A stretch of DNA of 7,855 bases, taken from NCBI GenBank assembly GCA_903868455.1, contig CAIPVK010000170.1, positions 1 through 7,855 of the forward strand, given 5' to 3'. The position numbers and the translations under genes were made by a program. The notes beneath the pieces are model-generated. The model worked only from the letters and a program-made list of their open reading frames with translations, was not told the origin of the DNA and ran no database searches. Source of the stretch: an uncultured Opitutia bacterium. GTDB lineage: Bacteria; Verrucomicrobiota; Verrucomicrobiia; Opitutales; UBA953. Positions 6,249 to 7,855 of this stretch are shown piece after piece (position 1 is the first letter of the stretch; the number at the start of each line of letters is the position of its first letter).

Positions 6249-7618
6249 CGGGCGGCACGGAGGGCGGCCTCGAGGCGGCCGGCAAGGGGCTCGGGGGCGA
6301 GCGCCCACCAAAGCTCGTTGTCGCGCACGGCGAAGGCGATCGCCCGCCGGCCTTCGGCCTGGGGCGGCTCGGAACCGGAGGCCTGAAGGATCCATACTTC
6401 CGCCTGCGCGGGGTCGGGCACGGCACCATAGCCGACGCGGAGGCCGCGCAGGTAGAAGGGGAAGGGCCAGACGTGGTCGCCGCGCACCAGGACGAGTTCC
6501 GGCCGGCTGTCCGGCTCGCGCAGCGCGGCGGCCAGCGCGGGCACGTCCGCGGACGTCTCCACGTAATCGTGGCGGTCGGCGGCGGCCACCGTGGCCAATC
6601 CGGCCGCGACGGGAACCAGTCCCCGCAGGAAGCCGGTAGCCGACGCGAGCGCGGGGAGGACGAGGACGAGCAGGATGGCGTCCGGGGTCAGCAGCAGCCA
6701 GGGCGTCTTGTAGGGAAGGGACAGATGGACGGCGTAGGCCGCCGCGGCGGCGAGCAGGAGGACATCCTCGGGGCGCCCTGAGGCGCGCGCCGCGTCGCGT
6801 CGCGGGAGCATCCGGCAGCCGAGGGCGATCGCGAGCAGGAGGGCCGTGATAATCCAGGGCGCCGGCGAGCCCATCGGCAGGGGCGGCTCGCTCGCCCCCG
6901 TGGCCACGCCGAAGGCGCGGAAGAGCTGCTTCCACCAGGTCGACAAGGCGGGAAGATCCGTGAACAGGCTGCTCTGCCCGAGCGCCCAGGAGGCGACCAA
7001 GCCGGCGAGGAAGGCGGCGAAGCCCCGCCAGCCGGGCGCGGACCTCCGGAGCAGGAGCACGGCCGCGGCCGCCAGCACCAGGTGCAGCGCGGCGGTCACC
7101 TTGCAGGCAAGGGCCAGGCCGGCGCAAAGGCCGGAGAGCAGCCGCGGGCGCGCGGCCCCCTCGGGCCCGGCGCGCAGCCACAGCGCGGCCGACCAGACCA
7201 AGGCGGCGGCCATGAGGGGTTCCTGGATGAAGCGCGCCGAGAGGAGGACGACCGGGAGCGCGAGCAGGCCCGCGACCCAGCCGCGCCGCCCTTCCGAGGG
7301 CAGCGCCCACGGGATGAAGGCCAGGCTGAGCGCGAAGGCGACGGGGACGGACCGCAGGAAGGCGGCGGAGGCCTCGGCCAAGGGCTGGCCGGCGACGGCG
7401 GCCGCGGCGCGCGCGGACAGACCCAGCGCCGGGCCGTGGAAGCGGTCGCCCGTCAGGCTGTGCGGACGGCCCTCGGCGGCGAGCGACCACTGGCCGGCCT
7501 CGTCGGCGTGGAACGGCCGCCCCATGGCCGCCGCGGCGAGGACCACGCCGAGGGCGAGCAAGGCGGCGAGCAGCCAGGCGGGCGGGCGGCGCCCCGCTTC
7601 GGCGGCCGCGTCGGCCAT
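6245..7618 (-). CDS. Agl23-like (TIGR03663-type) GT39 membrane glycosyltransferase
   Basis: A 457-residue polytopic membrane protein of GT-C type, resembling the TIGR03663/Agl23 group within the GT39/ArnT-like families, which are expected to use lipid-linked sugars on the outer face of the membrane. After the first membrane helix (about 15-32) comes FHADEAGQW with the acidic pair D39-E40 in the first outer loop, the GT-C hallmark. HGPALG (61-66), SARFIQEPLM (127-136), YKTPWLLL (303-310), HDYVETSADV (350-359) and WPFPFYLRG (384-392) follow; the YKTPWL and WPxPFYLR motifs point to the Agl23-like group. Roughly eight to ten hydrophobic segments lie between 15 and 345, then a soluble C-terminal domain. 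I chose ATG 7618, which shares one base with the upstream TGA (TGATG); a TTG one codon earlier is less likely. Substrate and acceptor cannot be told from sequence, and 'flippase-associated' in the family name is not proof of activity. Confidence 0.8.
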   Translation of the reverse strand: MADAAAEAGRRPPAWLLAALLALGVVLAAAAMGRPFHADEAGQWSLAAEGRPHSLTGDRFHGPALGLSARAAAAVAGQPLAEASAAFLRSVPVAFALSLAFIPWALPSEGRRGWVAGLLALPVVLLSARFIQEPLMAAALVWSAALWLRAGPEGAARPRLLSGLCAGLALACKVTAALHLVLAAAAVLLLRRSAPGWRGFAAFLAGLVASWALGQSSLFTDLPALSTWWKQLFRAFGVATGASEPPLPMGSPAPWIITALLLAIALGCRMLPRRDAARASGRPEDVLLLAAAAAYAVHLSLPYKTPWLLLTPDAILLVLVLPALASATGFLRGLVPVAAGLATVAAADRHDYVETSADVPALAAALREPDSRPELVLVRGDHVWPFPFYLRGLRVGYGAVPDPAQAEVWILQASGSEPPQAEGRRAIAFAVRDNELWWALAPEPLAGRLEAALRAAR

Positions 7619-7855
7619 CAACGGAACCGCGCCTCGAGGGCGCGCTTCACCTCGTCGGGGATGAGCGAGGCCTGCATCGGGCCGTCGGCCTCCCGGCGCG
7701 CGTGAACGGTCACAAGCGAGCCCTTCGCCACCGGCCGGCCGGCGACCGAGGCCTCGAAGCGCCAGACGAGGCGCTTGTCGCCGATCTCGGCGGGCGAGAG
7801 GGCGAGGCTCACGCGGTCGCCGCGCTCGACCGGCGCCAGGTAGTCGCAGTCGACG
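7618..7855 (-). CDS. Hotdog-fold acyl-CoA thioesterase, YbgC/FadM type (3' part)
   Basis: The last 78 residues of a 4HBT-superfamily protein that enters from the right edge. These enzymes hydrolyse acyl-CoA or acyl-carrier-protein thioesters in the cytoplasm, usually as tetramers. The visible part matches the central strands and C-terminal helix of the fold: DCDYLAPVERGDRVSLAL, then IGDKRLVWRFEASVAGRPVA, then KGSLVTVHA, and finally SLIPDEVKRALEARF. The N-terminal helix with the catalytic Asp lies outside the window, so activity cannot be judged. A GTG at 7812 is open as a start but falls in the middle of the conserved GDRV strand, so the true start is further right. Its TGA overlaps the ATG of the membrane glycosyltransferase by one base, making it the upstream partner of that operon. 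Substrate is unknown. Confidence 0.85.
   Translation of the reverse strand, partial: VDCDYLAPVERGDRVSLALSPAEIGDKRLVWRFEASVAGRPVAKGSLVTVHARREADGPMQASLIPDEVKRALEARFR

Noticed and set aside
6249..7490. Upstream extension of the ApbE-like frame that would make a 689-residue protein.
   Set aside because: The extension is a shadow of the membrane glycosyltransferase gene; ApbE similarity begins just after ATG 6248, which forms a typical ATGA overlap.
6846..7705. Plus-strand open frames opposite the glycosyltransferase and thioesterase genes.
   Set aside because: Rich in R, A, G, S and P, no domain seen, and fully antisense to genes with clear family motifs.

Overview
This is a chromosomal window of very high G+C (clearly above 70% by eye), with dense, mostly housekeeping-type coding and no RNA gene, insertion sequence, CRISPR array or phage gene that I can recognise. 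The MutL and thioredoxin-like DUF255 proteins and an Agl23-like membrane protein recall Verrucomicrobiota, perhaps the Opitutae. That is an inference from remembered sequence flavour, not from a search, and other high-G+C phyla are possible. Shine-Dalgarno sequences are weak or absent at every start in the window.

Layout. (1) Minus strand, 1-1293: the first 431 codons of mutL (mismatch repair), running off the left edge. Its interdomain linker is encoded by an 18-unit heptanucleotide repeat. The visible part of its C-terminal domain lacks the usual DQHA-type endonuclease motif. (2) A 72-bp divergent intergenic region, 1294-1365. (3) Plus strand: a DUF255/YyaL-type thioredoxin-fold protein with a barrel-like domain (1366-3318), a half-length TauE/SafE membrane protein (3358-3726), and a membrane-anchored helical-repeat protein of unknown function (3776-5440). 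Gaps are 39 and 49 bp, so co-transcription is possible, although hairpins follow the stop codons. (4) Minus strand, convergent with the third: a compact unit read from the right edge. It holds a hotdog-fold acyl-CoA thioesterase (partial, 7618-7855), an Agl23/GT39-like polytopic membrane glycosyltransferase (6245-7618), and a divergent ApbE-like protein (5421-6248). These genes overlap by 1 bp (TGATG) and 4 bp (ATGA), a strong sign of one translationally coupled operon. The operon's 3' end overlaps the 3' end of the helical-repeat gene by 20 bp.

Working together. mutL and the DUF255 gene are divergently arranged but have no obvious functional link. The thioesterase, membrane glycosyltransferase and ApbE-like genes are the best candidate for a functional module, but the sequence alone does not say what it makes. 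The most notable observations are the heptamer repeat inside mutL, whose slippage would switch the reading frame, the altered MutL metal motif, and the loss of signature residues in the ApbE-like protein.
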